From Arenibacter troitsensis (GTDB lineage Bacteria > Bacteroidota > Bacteroidia > Flavobacteriales > Flavobacteriaceae): DNA of 64,000 bases. Positions within the stretch are counted from its first letter, which is position 1, and every line of letters begins with the position of its first letter. Where the stretch lies: positions 1-64,000 of the forward strand of contig NZ_FXAO01000012.1 of the NCBI RefSeq assembly GCF_900177645.1. Direction: 5' to 3'. The translations under genes and the position numbers were made by a program. This document shows positions 26,769 through 35,341 of this stretch, one piece after another. A model generated the notes under the pieces. It was not told the DNA's origin. It saw only the letters and a list, made by a program, of their open reading frames with translations, and searched no databases.

Positions 26769-28457
26769 TCATTTTCTGTAAAATGTACTGGTGAAAGTAC
26801 TGCTATTACCAACATTATCGGTAACCACCACTTTTAAATCACATTGTTTTTTATCCAATATAAGATCATCAAAATTATAGGTTATGGTACTAGTTTTGGG
26901 TTCATATTCCAGAAGTATCCATTCCCCATTAAGGGTTGCATTGTAGGTGTCTATTCCACTTAGGTCGTCCGTAATTTTTAAGCTTAAATAGCTGTAGTTG
27001 GTAAGCCACTGTTTGTCTTTGAAATTCTGAGGTCTAATTTGTGGAGCCACCGTGTCTTTTGCCAAGGTATAGGTGCCCAGGTCTCTGGTTCTTGTTGTAA
27101 AGGTGCTGCCCCGCTTATAGGTAGAGGAGTAATTTGCTGTTTTATTGTTGTCCAGTCTTCCAATGTACATTTGTTGCCTGTCCTCTTCCGAATATTTTGA
27201 AACATCAAAGGTTATGGTGAAGTTTCTATGCGCGGGTACTTTGCTGTTGTGGATCGTAATGGTATCCTGTCCTTTTTTTAAATCTATATAAAAGTTGTCG
27301 TAAAACGTATTGGCCGGGAAGTATACTTTTGCTGCGCCCAAATCAAAATTGTTAGGTTTTTTGGCAATAATATAGTGGTCCGTTTGCTCTTCTTTTTTTG
27401 GAATTTTAATTTCCTCAAGCTTTCCTTCCACAGGTATGAACAATTTGGTAAGATTTCCGGCAAGATCCTGAATATGGATTTCAACATTATAGGATAAACC
27501 CTCACTTACCTCTATTTTTCCATTATTGTAAATGGTCTTGTAGATACCCAAAAGATTGCTGTCGTCCTTAAAGCACTTTTGTATCCTTTCCCGGTAAGTA
27601 CTGTAATGGTTGTAATCTATCAAAGTGTTTATATATCTGCTTTCCGTAAATGAGAATGTTTCAAAATTAAATTCGGTGTATAATTTTCCATTTACCATTT
27701 GCTTTACGGAGTAAACGCCATTTTGATTTGCCGCTAGGTCTTGTCGATCAAATGCATTAATTCCGAATCCAATGGTGCCAAGGGCAGTTACTTTGTCTGC
27801 CAGATAGGTACCATCACTTTGTCTATGATATTTTAATTTTATTTTTTCCTGACTCTGATTAACCTGGGCGTTCTCAGAAAGGGGATATACATAAGCATTC
27901 AACAAAGTTGGGTCTGTAGCGTCCCTTACTTCCAATCCATGGAGAAGAGGATTCGTAGGCATTTCAGTGGCGCTGTTTCTAATTTCGAAATGTAGATGGG
28001 GTCCGGCAGATCCGCCTGTATTTCCGGTGAAGGCAATAAGATCGCCTTTCTGCAACTTAAGCTCCGAAAATTCTGGAAAAATTTCCACTTCAAAAGATTT
28101 TTTTTGGTATTGAATTTTCTTAACGTATGCTTCTATTTCGGGCGAAAACTTTTGAAGATGACCGTAGACCGAAGTGTAGCCATTGGGGTGGGCTATATAA
28201 AGTCCTTTTCCATAACCCCATTCCGATACTTTTATTCTGGTAACCGTACCCTCGCCAATAGCATATACAGGTAATCCCTGTCGCTGTTGCGTTTTTATGT
28301 CTATGCCTGCGTGAAAATGGTTGGAGCGCAATTCTCCAAATGTTCCCGAAAGTACTAGTGGAATATCCAAGGGAGACCGGAAAAAATCCGTAGGATAGGG
28401 AGCTTGCCCATAAAAGATTGAGGTAAATAGAAATAATCCTAAGAAAAAGCCTTTCAT
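26769..28457 (-). CDS. M23-family metallopeptidase
   Basis: A 562-residue exported peptidase. The start at 28457 gives a signal peptide (MKGFFLGLFLFTSIFYGQ); the alternative at 28493 adds twelve residues in front. The M23/LytM zinc motifs are complete: HFHAGID near residue 49 and HLHFEI near 158. A long C-terminal region of about 370 residues is strand-rich and of unknown role. M23 enzymes cut peptidoglycan cross-links or other glycine-rich peptides. The TonB receptor gene begins four bases downstream, so both are co-expressed. Confidence 0.85.
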   Translation of the reverse strand: MKGFFLGLFLFTSIFYGQAPYPTDFFRSPLDIPLVLSGTFGELRSNHFHAGIDIKTQQRQGLPVYAIGEGTVTRIKVSEWGYGKGLYIAHPNGYTSVYGHLQKFSPEIEAYVKKIQYQKKSFEVEIFPEFSELKLQKGDLIAFTGNTGGSAGPHLHFEIRNSATEMPTNPLLHGLEVRDATDPTLLNAYVYPLSENAQVNQSQEKIKLKYHRQSDGTYLADKVTALGTIGFGINAFDRQDLAANQNGVYSVKQMVNGKLYTEFNFETFSFTESRYINTLIDYNHYSTYRERIQKCFKDDSNLLGIYKTIYNNGKIEVSEGLSYNVEIHIQDLAGNLTKLFIPVEGKLEEIKIPKKEEQTDHYIIAKKPNNFDLGAAKVYFPANTFYDNFYIDLKKGQDTITIHNSKVPAHRNFTITFDVSKYSEEDRQQMYIGRLDNNKTANYSSTYKRGSTFTTRTRDLGTYTLAKDTVAPQIRPQNFKDKQWLTNYSYLSLKITDDLSGIDTYNATLNGEWILLEYEPKTSTITYNFDDLILDKKQCDLKVVVTDNVGNSSTFTSTFYRK

Positions 28458-28611
28458 ATTAGTGATAATTGATACGAAAGTAATTAATACCATTCTAATT
28501 CAAAAAAAAGTCTGTGTTATATAAATTATAAAAAGGGTCAATTAGTTTTATAAGTGAAACTCAATATTGAGTAGTCAGTAAGACGCATTGAAAATGGCAA
28601 GTTAAACTAAT

Positions 28612-28702
28612 ACCGCCTTTATCGGCGGAATCTGGGTTCAATACCTCTACCCTTGGGTCGATTCCAATTATTGGGTTCGGGGCTTGCCCTGAGGTTTGAT
28701 AC
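28612..28702. repeat. GC-rich imperfect palindrome, possible dispersed repeat
   Basis: In an otherwise AT-rich 353-base gap (28458-28810), a GC-richer block begins with the hairpin CCGCC...GGCGG (28613-28628). It continues as an imperfect palindrome whose outer arms are TCAATACCTC (28638-28647) and GAGGTTTGA (28691-28699), with a CCAATTATTGG centre near 28664-28674. The parts resemble a REP-like element, but no second copy is visible in this window. The rest of the gap holds no gene that I can support. Confidence 0.4.
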
Positions 28703-28755
28703 CTTTTACTAAATTGAAGTTGGAAATATTACTTTAAGAATAAATGAAAAAAGAA

Positions 28756-28786
28756 TTGCTAAGTATAAAGAGGTGTGTTAACTTTG
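28756..28786 (+). promoter_or_regulatory. Bacteroidetes-type promoter for the zapA operon
   Basis: TTG at 28756-28758 and TAACTTTG at 28779-28786, 20 bases apart, match the Bacteroidetes consensus well. The leader to the ATG at 28811 would be about 18 bases. Confidence 0.55.
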
Positions 28787-28810
28787 TGTAAAATGCATTG
28801 ATATTTGCAA

Positions 28811-29101
28811 ATGAGTGAATTGGTAGATATTGTTGATTCTTTAGAAAATAAAATTAGTAAATTGTTGCATAAGCTAGAGCTGTTGCACCATACCAATATA
28901 AAATTGGAAGAAGAATTGATTGCTGTAAAAAATGATCATGAGGCTACAAAGGTTTCAGTGAATGAATGGCAGGAAAAATACAATTCACTAAAATTGGCGA
29001 GTTCTATGCTGGGCAGTGATACGAATAAGACCGAAGCTAAGCTTAAAATAAACACATTGATTAGGGAGTTGGACCATTGTATTGCCCAACTTTCGGAATA
29101 G
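28811..29101 (+). CDS. Short coiled-coil protein upstream of zapA
   Basis: A 96-residue, almost entirely helical protein with heptad patterns (VDSLENKISKLLHKLELLHHTNIKLEEELIAVK), predicted to form a coiled coil. I start it at the ATG at 28811; a TTG two codons upstream is the alternative. It lies 14 bases before zapA. By size, composition and position it could be a ZapB-like partner of the division ring, but this is inference; sequence similarity to E. coli ZapB is not evident by eye. Confidence 0.72.
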   Translation: MSELVDIVDSLENKISKLLHKLELLHHTNIKLEEELIAVKNDHEATKVSVNEWQEKYNSLKLASSMLGSDTNKTEAKLKINTLIRELDHCIAQLSE

Positions 29102-29115
29102 TGTAAATAAACAAT

Positions 29116-29412
29116 ATGGCAGAGAAGCTCAAAATTAAGCTTTCTATAGCAGATAGGGTATATCCCTTAACAATTGATCCTCTTCAGGAGGAGGGCTTAA
29201 GAAAGGCCGCTAAGAATATAGAACAGCTGGCAAAGAAATTTGAGCAAAACTATGCCGTTAGGGATAAGCAAGATGTGCTGGCCATGTGCGCACTTCAGTT
29301 TGCCTCTAAAATTGAGCAAAAAGGAATAGACCACTCAGAAGGTGTAAAAGAAGCCGCAGAGCGATTAAAAGCACTAAATGTGTTGGTTAGTTCCAAGCTA
29401 GGGATGAAATAA
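29116..29412 (+). CDS. zapA: Cell division protein ZapA
   Basis: A 98-residue protein matching ZapA, a small cytoplasmic factor that bundles FtsZ filaments at the division site. The N-terminal globular part (LKIKLSIADRVYPLTID) and C-terminal coiled coil are both present and the length is normal. It lies between a small coiled-coil gene and the 6S RNA, a conserved order; in E. coli, too, the 6S gene follows zapA. Confidence 0.88.
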   Translation: MAEKLKIKLSIADRVYPLTIDPLQEEGLRKAAKNIEQLAKKFEQNYAVRDKQDVLAMCALQFASKIEQKGIDHSEGVKEAAERLKALNVLVSSKLGMK

Positions 29413-29436
29413 CGTTCTTTAAAATAAATATAGTTA

Positions 29437-29610
29437 CTGCCCACATTGGTAATTAATTTTTGACAAACTCAACACTAATTTGTTTGAAAAGGGTGAGTTT
29501 AGATTGTAAAAGCAGGCCTTACTTGTATAAGGATCCTTGAGCAGTCTGGTAGCCCTAAACCTGTTTATCGGGGTTTGTACAAATCTTCCATCAATGTGGG
29601 CTTTTTTTTT
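29437..29610 (+). ncRNA. ssrS: 6S RNA, flavobacterial (6S-Flavo) type
   Basis: GCCCACATTG (29439-29448) and CAATGTGGGC (29592-29601) form a perfect 10-pair closing stem around about 143 bases, and the 3' arm is followed at once by nine T residues, so it also terminates. Internal hairpins include AAACTCA/TGAGTTT (29465-29471 with 29494-29500) and CCTTA/TAAGG near 29517-29532. Size, closing stem and the location between zapA and rny fit 6S RNA, which binds RNA polymerase holoenzyme and mimics an open promoter. The assignment rests on context and structure drawn by eye, not on a covariance-model score. No clear promoter is seen, so it may be processed from the zapA transcript. Confidence 0.8.
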
Positions 29611-29631
29611 AAATAATTTTCAAATATATAT

Positions 29632-31197
29632 ATGGATAGTATAGCAATAATTATAGGATTGGTTGGATTGGCAATTGGATTTGCCGTCGCTAAGTTTATG
29701 GAAAAGGGGAAGGCCTCCAAAACCATAGCCAGTGCAAAAAAGGAGGCGGCTAATATCATTAAGGAAGCCAATATAGAAGGGGAGAATATTAAGAAGGATA
29801 AAATATTTCAGGCCAAGGAAAAGTTTTTGGAACTAAAAGCAGAGCACGAAAAGGTAATAATCAACAAGGACAAAAAGATTTCAGAGGCTGAAAAAAGGAC
29901 AAGGGATAAAGAATCCCAGGTCAGTAGTGAACTGGCAAAAAGCAAGAAATTAGGAGAACAGCTGGAAGTTAAGCTGAAAGAGGTGGATTATAAGAGTGAA
30001 TTTCTGGAAAAGAAACAATCTGAACTTGAAAAACTTCACAAAAGCCAGGTACAACAGTTGGAGGTAATTTCGGGACTATCGGCCGAAGAAGCCAAATCGC
30101 AATTGTTGGAGTCCCTTAAGGATACGGCAAAATCTGATGCCATGGCTTACATTCAGACTACCGTGGAAGAAGCAAAGCTTACGGCCCAGCAAGAAGCCAA
30201 GAAAATTATTATCAATACCATTCAGCGAATTGGTACCGAAGAGGCAGTGGAAAATTGTGTTTCCGTCTTTAATTTGGAATCCGATGATGTAAAAGGTAGG
30301 ATAATTGGGCGAGAAGGCCGAAATATTAGGGCGTTGGAAGCAGCTACGGGGGTAGAGATCATCGTTGACGATACTCCAGAGGCAATCATCCTTTCCTGTT
30401 TCGATTCTGTTCGTAGAGAGGTTGCACGTTTGTCGTTGCACAAGCTGGTAACGGATGGAAGAATCCACCCTGCCCGAATTGAGGAAATCGTAAAAAAGAC
30501 AGAAAAGCAGATAGAGGAGGAAATTGTTGAAATTGGTAAGCGTACTGTAATCGATTTGGGAATACATGGTCTGCATCCAGAATTGATCAAGGCGGTGGGT
30601 AGAATGAAATATCGTTCTTCCTATGGTCAGAACCTTCTTCAACACTCCAGGGAAGTTGCCAAACTATGTGGTGTTATGGCGGCCGAATTGGGAATAAATC
30701 CAAAATTGGCCAAGCGTGCCGGACTATTGCATGATATTGGAAAGGTTCCAAACACCGAGGCGGAAGTGGAAACACCACATGCCATTCTTGGTATGCAATG
30801 GGCGGAGAAATTTGGAGAAAAACCAGATGTCTGTAACGCCATTGGCGCCCACCATGATGAGATAGAAATGAAAACGCTTATTGCACCAATTGTGCAGGTC
30901 TGTGATGCTATTAGCGGTGCAAGACCAGGGGCAAGAAGACAGGTGTTGGATTCATATATTCAGCGATTGAAGGATTTGGAAGATATCGCATTCGGATTTG
31001 GAGGTGTTCAAAAAGCTTACGCTATTCAGGCGGGAAGGGAATTAAGGGTTATTGTGGAAAGTGAAAAAGTTAGCGATGACAAGGCGGCTGAACTATCTTT
31101 TGAAATTTCCCAAAAAATCCAAACAGATATGACCTATCCTGGTCAGGTAAAAGTTACTGTTATTCGGGAAACTAGAGCGGTAAATGTAGCCAAGTAA
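29632..31197 (+). CDS. rny: Ribonuclease Y
   Basis: A 521-residue membrane-anchored endoribonuclease that starts mRNA decay. Order: an N-terminal transmembrane helix (about 4 to 22), a long charged coiled coil (to about 150), a KH RNA-binding domain (about 215 to 275, [15 protein letters not shown]) and an HD domain with His338 (HSREVAKL) and the metal pair His367-Asp368 (LLHDIGK). Length and all motifs are standard. It sits 22 bases after the 6S RNA terminator and ends in its own strong terminator. Confidence 0.95.
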   Translation: MDSIAIIIGLVGLAIGFAVAKFMEKGKASKTIASAKKEAANIIKEANIEGENIKKDKIFQAKEKFLELKAEHEKVIINKDKKISEAEKRTRDKESQVSSELAKSKKLGEQLEVKLKEVDYKSEFLEKKQSELEKLHKSQVQQLEVISGLSAEEAKSQLLESLKDTAKSDAMAYIQTTVEEAKLTAQQEAKKIIINTIQRIGTEEAVENCVSVFNLESDDVKGRIIGREGRNIRALEAATGVEIIVDDTPEAIILSCFDSVRREVARLSLHKLVTDGRIHPARIEEIVKKTEKQIEEEIVEIGKRTVIDLGIHGLHPELIKAVGRMKYRSSYGQNLLQHSREVAKLCGVMAAELGINPKLAKRAGLLHDIGKVPNTEAEVETPHAILGMQWAEKFGEKPDVCNAIGAHHDEIEMKTLIAPIVQVCDAISGARPGARRQVLDSYIQRLKDLEDIAFGFGGVQKAYAIQAGRELRVIVESEKVSDDKAAELSFEISQKIQTDMTYPGQVKVTVIRETRAVNVAK

Positions 31198-31220
31198 TAT
31201 AGTACTTATTTTATAATAGC

Positions 31221-31262
31221 CTGCCCGATAAATGGTCCATACGTTTATTGGGCAGTTTTTTT
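31221..31262 (+). terminator. Rho-independent terminator of rny
   Basis: CTGCCCGATAAA and TTTATTGGGCAG form a 12-pair stem (one G-U pair) around an 11-base loop, followed by seven T residues. Confidence 0.9.
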
Positions 31263-31324
31263 GTTGCACTAGTCCGGATTAAATGATATGATGGAGTAGT
31301 GCGGGTAGCTTGGGCGTTCTTTTT

Positions 31325-32179
31325 CTAGTCCTCCTTATAAGGTTTGCTTATGGTCTTGTTTTTATAAATGTCCAGTGCTCTTAGGCCTACTTCGGTCCAT
31401 TCATCCCAGTTGGTCTGTTGGGATAAATCACTGTATACAGCCTTATCATAAGCCTCCTGCTTTAATAGAAGTTCTTTGTTTACCTCGTTCCCTATGCGCT
31501 CCACATTCTTTATCAGGTCCTCAAAACTCTTGATTTCCTGGTGCAATCGTTGAATAAATTTCCTGGCATATAGTTCCGTTATGTCAAAATGCAACTGTTC
31601 GTGGTTTAATACCAAAGATTGGTTCTTGATATTTTTAAAATAGGATAGTTCACAATCGAAATAGGTGTCCACTTCCACCATTACGAGGTTTTCTTCCGAT
31701 TTTACGCTGGTACTATAGCCAAAATAGGTGTTAGTGGCGGCAACATAGAGCTTGCCCAAGGTTGATCCCTTAAAATCACTCACCTTTAATTTTCTATTTG
31801 GGCTCCAAAGAATTTCATTTTCAAAAGCCTCGGGATTGGGAACGGAATAGATTCTACCCTTAATTCTATGGCAAGGATTGAAGAGGGCGTTCGGGAGCTT
31901 GTGTTTTGTTACAAATATTAAATTACCACCAATGTCCTTAGCTTCTTTTTCTGCCGCCCTTTTAACTTGTTGTAGATTGCAGTCCCCGTTATAGTCATTG
32001 TGTTTGGTGGTTATGGTACCGATTAGGAAAGAGTCGTTCAGGTTGGGGTTTTTCTTGGTGATAATAAATATTGAATTGGGTTGCGGTAACCCTAGGGTTG
32101 GGGTAATGGAATTTTCTTTAACAATTATTCTAGGGGTGCCACAGCTTGTTAGTGAAATAACAAACCATAAAGCCATCAT
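31325..32179 (-). CDS. DUF922-like zinc protease lipoprotein
   Basis: A 284-residue lipoprotein with lipobox SLTSC (cysteine at residue 13). A metalloprotease motif HEQLHFDITE (His193, Glu194, His197) matches the DUF922 family of predicted zinc proteases (usually HEQGHFDI). The signal peptide is unusually short and lacks positive charges if the ATG at 32179 is used. Reading in frame upstream through NRNKVSA reaches an ATT at 32203 that would give a normal charged n-region, so a rare ATT start is possible. It lies 58 bases downstream of the DUF349 gene. Substrate unknown. Confidence 0.72.
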   Translation of the reverse strand: MMALWFVISLTSCGTPRIIVKENSITPTLGLPQPNSIFIITKKNPNLNDSFLIGTITTKHNDYNGDCNLQQVKRAAEKEAKDIGGNLIFVTKHKLPNALFNPCHRIKGRIYSVPNPEAFENEILWSPNRKLKVSDFKGSTLGKLYVAATNTYFGYSTSVKSEENLVMVEVDTYFDCELSYFKNIKNQSLVLNHEQLHFDITELYARKFIQRLHQEIKSFEDLIKNVERIGNEVNKELLLKQEAYDKAVYSDLSQQTNWDEWTEVGLRALDIYKNKTISKPYKED

Positions 32180-32237
32180 TGCACTAACCTTATTTCTATT
32201 AATGTGCTTATGTTTTAATTGTTAAGATTATTGAGGT

Positions 32238-34436
32238 CTATTCTTCGTCATCGGAGGATTCTTCCTCGTTTTCCGCTTCTTCTGCCTCTTTTATCAAATT
32301 ATTTTCCAGAATGTTGAGCTTCTTGAGTTTGGCTTTCCAAGTGGCCAACGACTCCTTGTGGTTATTTATGTTTTTAATTACTTCTTTTACCAGGGGATTA
32401 TCCTCGGAAGCGTTGGAAAAGAACTGAAGATTATTTTCCAATTGTCGAATTTCACTCTTGCTTTCGTCTATTTTTCTTCTGATAAAAGTACGTTCATTGG
32501 AGATGGCGTAGTCATTGTCATTGTTGGCCAACTGTTGAATCTTATTGCCGTATTTCAACAGTTCCGCTTCCTGTCTATTGACATCCAGTTTTTTGAAAAG
32601 TGCATCGAGTATTTTGTTGAACTTGGAGTTTATACTCTTTTTGTTGAAAGGTACCCTGCCAGCCTCTTTCCATTCAGAAATGAACTCCTTAATATCCGCT
32701 AAATCTTTACTCTTGTCACCACTTAACTGAAAACTCTTTAAATTTTCCAGGCAGGCATTTTTCTTCTCAAAATTATCTATTTCCTCTTTGTGGGCTTCAT
32801 TTTTTAAGGCGTGTAAACGGTCAAAATAATGGTTGCAGGCAGTTTTGAATTCCTTCCATATTTTGTCCGAGTATTTTCTGGGAACGTGTCCAATCTTTTT
32901 CCATTCGTTCTGTATTCTTTTCATTTCCTGGGTAGTGGTATCCCACTCTTCACTATCCTTTAATGAAATGGCAAGCTCCAACAGTGCCCTTTTTTTATCG
33001 AGATTGGCTTGTTGGTCTTTTTTTAGATTCTTGTAATAGTTGTTTTTGTTTCTGTTAAAATCGCGTACAGCCTCCTTAAAACTTGCCCAAGTCTTCTCAT
33101 TTACTTTTTGAGGTACTTTTCCCGCTTTAAAGAAAGAATCGCGCAATTTTTCCACTTCCTTTATTTGCTGTTGCAATTCTTTGTGACTCGATGCAATATG
33201 GGTGGCTATTGAACTTATGGCCTGGATAATCCCATTTTTCTTTTCCAGGTTTTGTTCATAGACCTTTTCCAGATCTTTATAGTAATCCTGTCGTCTTTGG
33301 TGCAGCAATTTGGTGGCATTGCTAAAACGGTCCCAAATCTCCTCCCTGTGCTCTTTGCCAACGGGGCCAATATCTTCCTTCCAGATTTTATGCAGGGTCT
33401 GAAGTTCTTGAAATGCCTTGTTTAAATCCTCCATTTGGACCAACTCTTCCGCCCTCTGGACTATCTTTAGTTTTTCCTCATAGTTGTGCTTAAAATCCAG
33501 ATCCCTTAGCTCTCTATTGAGATGGAGGAAGTCGTAAAATATTTCAATATGATGGTGGTAGGTACGCCACACATCATTGTAATTTGCACGTGGAATTGGG
33601 CCGGCATTTTTCCAGCGTTCCTGAAGATCTTTAAAGTTTTTATAGGTGGTATTTATATCCTCTTCAACGTTGACCAAGGCCTTAAGTTCATTGATGATTT
33701 CCAGCCTTTGTGCAAGATTGGATTTAAGTCCCTGTTCCAGGTTTTTATAGTAGCTGTTTCTTTTTTCCCGGTAATCCGAATACACTTCATTGAACTGTCT
33801 TTTGGTAACCGAATTGTAACGGAAATCTATTTCGTTTCCACCACTATTTACAAAATCCTCCTTTTTTTCGTCTATGAACTCCTGAAACTTCTGGTCAAAC
33901 TCATATTTAATGCCATCAACATGCTTTTTAATGGCCTGTACCTTTTCGTTCCTTACCAGTCGCTGAAGTTCACCTACCAAGTTCTCCATAGACATAGCGT
34001 GGTAATCCGGCATGGGGATATGGTGCCGCTGATGGTTGTCCGAATCTTCGGCATCCTCAGCGTTGGATTCATCTATTTCTTCCAAGACATCTTCCTCCTT
34101 GCCCTCCGTTGTTTCTGTGGCATTTTCATTGTTCACAACATTTTCCGCAATCTCTTCGGAAGATGTTTTTTCTTCATTGGATGATACTTTTTCCGAGGTT
34201 TCTTTGGATGAAATTTCTTCCGACTTCTCTTTGTCCTTGGTTTCAGAATCGTTGGATGCCCTTTTGTCTTCGGCTACTTCCTTGGGGCTGTTTTCGGTAT
34301 CGCTTTCAATGTCATGGGAAATTGGACCGGATTTTGTTCCTGTCTCAGTCTCCGAATTATTTATTGCTTCGGTATTTCCTGAAGTTTCCTCTGTACCTAC
34401 ATTATTCTGTTGGTTGTCTTCTTTATCTTCTAACAT
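32238..34436 (-). CDS. DUF349 repeat protein with acidic N-terminus
   Basis: A 732-residue protein. The first 140 residues are very rich in Glu, Ser, Thr, Asn and Asp and likely disordered. From about 150 to 660 there are five clear DUF349 repeats plus a sixth weaker one, each with the pattern W-K ... G-x-V ... W-x-x-F ... Y ... L. The tail (about 665 to 732) is again helical and ends in EEESSDDEE. DUF349 proteins form long helical rods; no enzyme activity is known. A TACCTTTG box on the minus strand at 34501-34508 could be part of its promoter. Confidence 0.82.
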   Translation of the reverse strand: MLEDKEDNQQNNVGTEETSGNTEAINNSETETGTKSGPISHDIESDTENSPKEVAEDKRASNDSETKDKEKSEEISSKETSEKVSSNEEKTSSEEIAENVVNNENATETTEGKEEDVLEEIDESNAEDAEDSDNHQRHHIPMPDYHAMSMENLVGELQRLVRNEKVQAIKKHVDGIKYEFDQKFQEFIDEKKEDFVNSGGNEIDFRYNSVTKRQFNEVYSDYREKRNSYYKNLEQGLKSNLAQRLEIINELKALVNVEEDINTTYKNFKDLQERWKNAGPIPRANYNDVWRTYHHHIEIFYDFLHLNRELRDLDFKHNYEEKLKIVQRAEELVQMEDLNKAFQELQTLHKIWKEDIGPVGKEHREEIWDRFSNATKLLHQRRQDYYKDLEKVYEQNLEKKNGIIQAISSIATHIASSHKELQQQIKEVEKLRDSFFKAGKVPQKVNEKTWASFKEAVRDFNRNKNNYYKNLKKDQQANLDKKRALLELAISLKDSEEWDTTTQEMKRIQNEWKKIGHVPRKYSDKIWKEFKTACNHYFDRLHALKNEAHKEEIDNFEKKNACLENLKSFQLSGDKSKDLADIKEFISEWKEAGRVPFNKKSINSKFNKILDALFKKLDVNRQEAELLKYGNKIQQLANNDNDYAISNERTFIRRKIDESKSEIRQLENNLQFFSNASEDNPLVKEVIKNINNHKESLATWKAKLKKLNILENNLIKEAEEAENEEESSDDEE

Positions 34437-34588
34437 TTTATTAATGTTTATAGCTTTCTAAATGTAATGTACGGAAATATAATTACATCCGTCTATATAT
34501 CAAAGGTAATGAAACTTCTTTTTAAGGACTTTTTATAGAAGGGATTCCTGTATTTTCATGGTTTTAAGGGGCCTAATAGCTTCTTATG

Positions 34589-35341
34589 CTAGGAATTCCA
34601 TATCTCCCAAGATTTTTCTGCCTGGAATTTGAGCATGTTGGAGCCGTTGCTTATTTTTCCGCCTTGCTGCTCACCTGCCAGCAAAAATGCTGTTTTTTCC
34701 GGGTTGTAGATAAGATCGAAAAGCAAATGTTGATCAGTAATAAAGTTGTAAGGAAGGTCGGGTTTGTCACTTATATTAGGGTAAGTGCCTAATGGGGTAC
34801 AATTTACAATTACCGTATGGTCCGTTAACACCTCCTTGTTAAGTTCCGTGTAATTGAGCTGCCCCTCTTTTGGACTTCTTGAGACAAATTTATAGGATAT
34901 TCCCAATTTGTTAAGCACAAATGCCACTGCTTTGGAAGCACCACCGGTACCCAGGATAAGCGCTTTTTTGTGGTGTACCCGTAGATGGGGTTCAATAGAT
35001 TTTTGAAAACCATAGGCGTCCGTATTGAAACCTATTGTTTGTTGCCCAATTATTTTTATAGTGTTCACGGCCCCAATAGCCTGGGCTTCCGGGTCTATTT
35101 TCGATAAGAAGGGCATAACCTGTTCTTTGTAGGGGATAGTTACGTTAAAGCCTTTGATATTGCTGTTTTGTTCCAATAGGCCCTTAAACTGGTCAATATG
35201 ATCGAAATCAAAATTCTCGTACGAATGCCTTTCCAGTCCCATTTCAGAGAATTTCTTGGTAAAATAACCTCTTGAAAATGAATAGGAAATATTTTTTCCT
35301 ATTAATCCAAATCTAATTTTATCGCTTTCTGTTTTTTCCAT
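34589..35341 (-). CDS. aroE: Shikimate dehydrogenase
   Basis: A 250-residue enzyme of the shikimate pathway that reduces 3-dehydroshikimate with NADPH. Motifs: SYSFSRGYFTKKF near the N-terminus (shikimate site), FNVTIPYKE with the catalytic lysine, GAVNTI and the nucleotide-binding GTGGASKAVAFVL. It is somewhat shorter than the roughly 270-residue norm. Its start overlaps the end of the upstream DUF368 gene by 23 bases, making it the last gene of the TPR, DUF368, DUF368, aroE unit. Confidence 0.9.
   Translation of the reverse strand: MEKTESDKIRFGLIGKNISYSFSRGYFTKKFSEMGLERHSYENFDFDHIDQFKGLLEQNSNIKGFNVTIPYKEQVMPFLSKIDPEAQAIGAVNTIKIIGQQTIGFNTDAYGFQKSIEPHLRVHHKKALILGTGGASKAVAFVLNKLGISYKFVSRSPKEGQLNYTELNKEVLTDHTVIVNCTPLGTYPNISDKPDLPYNFITDQHLLFDLIYNPEKTAFLLAGEQQGGKISNGSNMLKFQAEKSWEIWNS

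Noticed and set aside
28630-28675. tRNA-like T-arm words (GGGTTCAA, GGGTCGATTCC) in the 28.6 kb gap
   Set aside because: No acceptor, D or anticodon stems can be drawn around them and no CCA-proximal pairing; treated as part of an imperfect palindrome.
33522-34184. A 220-codon frame on the plus strand opposite the DUF349 gene
   Set aside because: Its hydrophobic look is the mirror of a Glu/Lys-rich coding strand; the DUF349 repeats on the other strand are clear.
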